Below are positions 6,454-7,472 of a stretch of 7,472 nucleotides of DNA, piece by piece. Made by a program: the position numbers and the translations under genes. Below the pieces are notes generated by a model. That model was not told the DNA's origin, did not search any database, and worked only from the letters and a program-made list of their open reading frames with translations. Positions within the stretch are counted from its first letter, which is position 1; each line of letters starts with the position of its first letter. The DNA comes from Alphaproteobacteria bacterium (GTDB lineage: Bacteria > Pseudomonadota > Alphaproteobacteria > Caulobacterales > Caulobacteraceae), in contig JAGWSE010000058.1 in NCBI GenBank assembly GCA_028869395.1, forward strand, positions 1 to 7,472, in the 5' to 3' direction.

Positions 6454-6873
6454 TCAGGGCGCCGTCCGGATGGGCACCTTGACCACGCGGGTCTCGGGCT
6501 CCGGCCGGCCGAGGTCGATGTGCAGCAGACCATGCTCCAGCACCGCGCCCTCCACCACCATGCCGTCTGCGAGCACGAAGGTCCGGATGAACCCGCGGGC
6601 TGCGATGCCACGATGCAGGAATGACTCCTCGGGCCGGCCGCCGGCGTCCCGCTTTCCCGAGACGACCAGCTGTCGATCCTCCACGGTCACCTCGAGCTGG
6701 TCGGGCGAAAAGCCCGCCACCGCCAGCGTGATCCGGAGCGAGCCGTCGCCGCGGTCCTCCACGTTGTAGGGAGGATAGCTTTCGGCGGCGGCCTTTGCGG
6801 CGCGCTCCACCAGGCTCCGGGTGTGCTCGAAACCCAGGAGGAACGGACTGTCGAAGAGGATCGACCGATTCAT
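6454..6873 (-). CDS. Small heat-shock protein, Hsp20/IbpA family
   Basis: A 139-residue ATP-independent holdase chaperone that binds unfolding proteins in the cytoplasm and hands them to DnaK/ClpB. The N-terminus (MNRSILFDSPFLLGFEHTRSLVERA) is the IbpA-like opening. The alpha-crystallin domain runs from about 33 to 130 (PPYNVEDRGDGSLRITLAVAGFSPDQLEVTVEDRQLVVSGKR; LHRGIAARGFIRTFVLADGM; VLEHGLLHIDL). The C-terminal tail has a VKVPI segment (131-135), equivalent to the IXI motif that drives oligomer assembly. The start at 6873 has TAAGGA upstream; aligned to the 16S 3' end, its spacing is normal. That site is buried in a hairpin of the leader. A heat-shock-type promoter lies further upstream, so both transcription and translation appear temperature-controlled. 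It is followed by the DUF1150 gene. Confidence 0.95.
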   Translation of the reverse strand: MNRSILFDSPFLLGFEHTRSLVERAAKAAAESYPPYNVEDRGDGSLRITLAVAGFSPDQLEVTVEDRQLVVSGKRDAGGRPEESFLHRGIAARGFIRTFVLADGMVVEGAVLEHGLLHIDLGRPEPETRVVKVPIRTAP

Positions 6874-6941
6874 GCCTTGCAGAGTCCTTACCTAAGCGAC
6901 TCTCCGGCCTGGCCGCCCGGCAGCGGCGCGGCCTGGCCGGA
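6874..6941 (-). promoter_or_regulatory. ROSE-like RNA thermometer in the hsp20 leader
   Basis: Reading the - strand, the leader holds two hairpins. The upstream one (6941 to 6903) has arms TCCGGCC/GGCCGGA (7 bp), an A-A mismatch, then GGCCGC/GCGGCC (6 bp). The second (6903 to 6881) pairs AGAGTC with GACTCT, leaves a single G (6897) bulged, then pairs CTT with AAG around an AGGT loop. The hsp20 ribosome site TAAGGA (6890-6885) is largely in this stem. UCGCU (6899-6895) sits opposite AGGA with the G unpaired, which is the diagnostic core of ROSE elements known from small heat-shock genes of rhizobia and other alphaproteobacteria. The stem ends 7 nt before the ATG. It should be closed at low temperature and open on heating. 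Structure is read by eye; melting has not been computed. Confidence 0.75.
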
Positions 6942-6950
6942 CAAGCTTCG

Positions 6951-6979
6951 ATGTGGGGCCGGAGGGGCCGGGATTCAAT
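6951..6979 (-). promoter_or_regulatory. Sigma-32-like heat-shock promoter of hsp20
   Basis: On the - strand ATTGAAT (6979-6973) matches the TTGAA core of the sigma-32 -35 element (CTTGAAA), and after 14 nt CCCCACAT (6958-6951) matches the -10 CCCCATnT at all but one defined base. The predicted start of transcription, near 6944, falls right before the first leader hairpin and leaves a leader of about 70 nt. No CIRCE operator is seen nearby. Confidence 0.65.
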
Positions 6980-7090
6980 GGCCGCCGCGCGGCTTCGCCG
7001 CTCTCTCAGCGGCTTGACGGACGGGCTCGCCGCAGGCGCCCTTGAGCCCATTCTGAGCCGCCGCCGGCGCGCCGCTCCGGACCGCTCGTC

Positions 7091-7432
7091 TTGCGCTCGC
7101 TCCTTCGCCTGTTCGACCGTCCCCGCGCCGTCCTGGCGGCCGGCAGCTCGCCGGAGAACACCCCGACCTCCGGGCTGGTCACTGTCGAGATGAACCTCAA
7201 GGCGCCGGCCGAATCCGACGCGGTGCTGCGCGTGTTCGTCGGCGGCGCCACGCAGCCGGCCGTGGAGAAGACGGTGCGGCTGAGCCCCGAGGGGACGCGG
7301 CATGGGTGGCGCTGCACGGCCACCTGCTGCGCAAGGCGCAAGGCGACCTCCCGCCGCTCGATCGTCGGCCACTATTTCGCGCGCGGCTCAGCCGTCTATT
7401 ACGACTCCAGCGGCATGCCGGGCGTGCTCTAA
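7091..7432 (+). CDS. Unrecognised coding region, possibly a frameshifted gene
   Basis: A 113-codon reading frame with nearly every third position G or C, so it is likely coding, but I do not recognise the N-terminal part (RSLLRLFDRPRAVLAAGSS, then VTVEMNLKAPAESDAVLRV). TTG 7091 is the first usable start and has no Shine-Dalgarno; ATG 7190 is internal; the frame is open from 7046. The C-terminus SRRSIVGHYFARGSAVYYD resembles the end of 2-oxoglutarate oxygenases. Just before it this frame reads an odd, cysteine-rich stretch (TRHGWRCTATCCARRK). The frame one base earlier at 7294-7347 instead reads DAAWVALHGHLLRKAQGD, a better fit to such a protein. That frame has no stop before the window end. 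A single-base indel, real or a sequencing error, would explain this. It is divergent from hsp20, 217 nt away. Confidence 0.42.
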   Translation: MRSLLRLFDRPRAVLAAGSSPENTPTSGLVTVEMNLKAPAESDAVLRVFVGGATQPAVEKTVRLSPEGTRHGWRCTATCCARRKATSRRSIVGHYFARGSAVYYDSSGMPGVL

Positions 7433-7472
7433 GAGGGCGCGCTGCCGGGCTGATCCCCGTCCTGGATCGCGA

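Noticed and set aside
6989..7001. GCGGC-TTC-GCCGC hairpin upstream of the hsp20 promoter
   Set aside because: A 5-bp GC stem is common by chance at this base composition, and it has no tract or position supporting a role.
7006..7341. A 111-codon - strand frame opposite the last gene
   Set aside because: Its composition is biased (Arg/Ser/Ala) and it has no motif. The + strand frame has the better codon pattern.
6338..7372. Long in-frame upstream extension of DUF1150 on the - strand
   Set aside because: It runs through hsp20 in another frame and is arginine-rich. DUF1150 has a strong ribosome site and standard start at 6337.

Overview
This is a GC-rich chromosomal window with very high GC at third codon positions and frequent GTG/TTG starts. 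Gene content points to an alphaproteobacterium, most likely of the Caulobacterales (Caulobacter/Phenylobacterium type). The main clues are the lptB...rpoN...hpf...ptsN neighbourhood, a DUF1150 gene just downstream of a small heat-shock gene, and the style of the long-form Hpf and EIIA-Ntr proteins. The genus is inferred from protein style, not proven.

Layout. Positions 1-276 hold the 3' end of lptB (+), the ATPase of the lipopolysaccharide transporter. Positions 295-2478 hold three genes on the opposite strand: a secreted MliC/PliC-like lysozyme inhibitor, a PhyH-type Fe(II)/2-oxoglutarate dioxygenase, and an HTH-WYL regulator lying directly upstream of the dioxygenase gene. This block sits between lptB and rpoN, which are adjacent in many proteobacteria. 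Positions 2620-6013 hold four genes on the + strand: rpoN (sigma-54, TTG start), an ExoD-family membrane protein, hpf (long ribosome hibernation factor) and ptsN (EIIA-Ntr). A perfect 12-bp hairpin separates ptsN from the convergent DUF1150 gene. Positions 6083-6873 (-) hold hsp20 followed by DUF1150. The window ends with a poorly recognised, possibly frameshifted + strand coding region (7091-7432).

How the genes fit together. The + strand cluster joins nitrogen/stress sigma control (RpoN), the nitrogen-related phosphotransferase regulator (PtsN) and ribosome hibernation (Hpf), a classical grouping. The hsp20-DUF1150 pair is a heat-shock unit.

The strongest non-coding signal is upstream of hsp20. 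A sigma-32-like promoter is followed by a leader of about 70 nt. The leader folds into a GC-rich hairpin and then a second hairpin that buries the hsp20 Shine-Dalgarno sequence. That second hairpin shows the UCGCU-opposite-AGGA pairing with a bulged G that is the hallmark of ROSE RNA thermometers. A second, weaker case of a paired Shine-Dalgarno is seen in front of rpoN. I see no tRNA, rRNA, CRISPR array, insertion sequence or attachment site, and no gene-free stretch longer than 300 bases.
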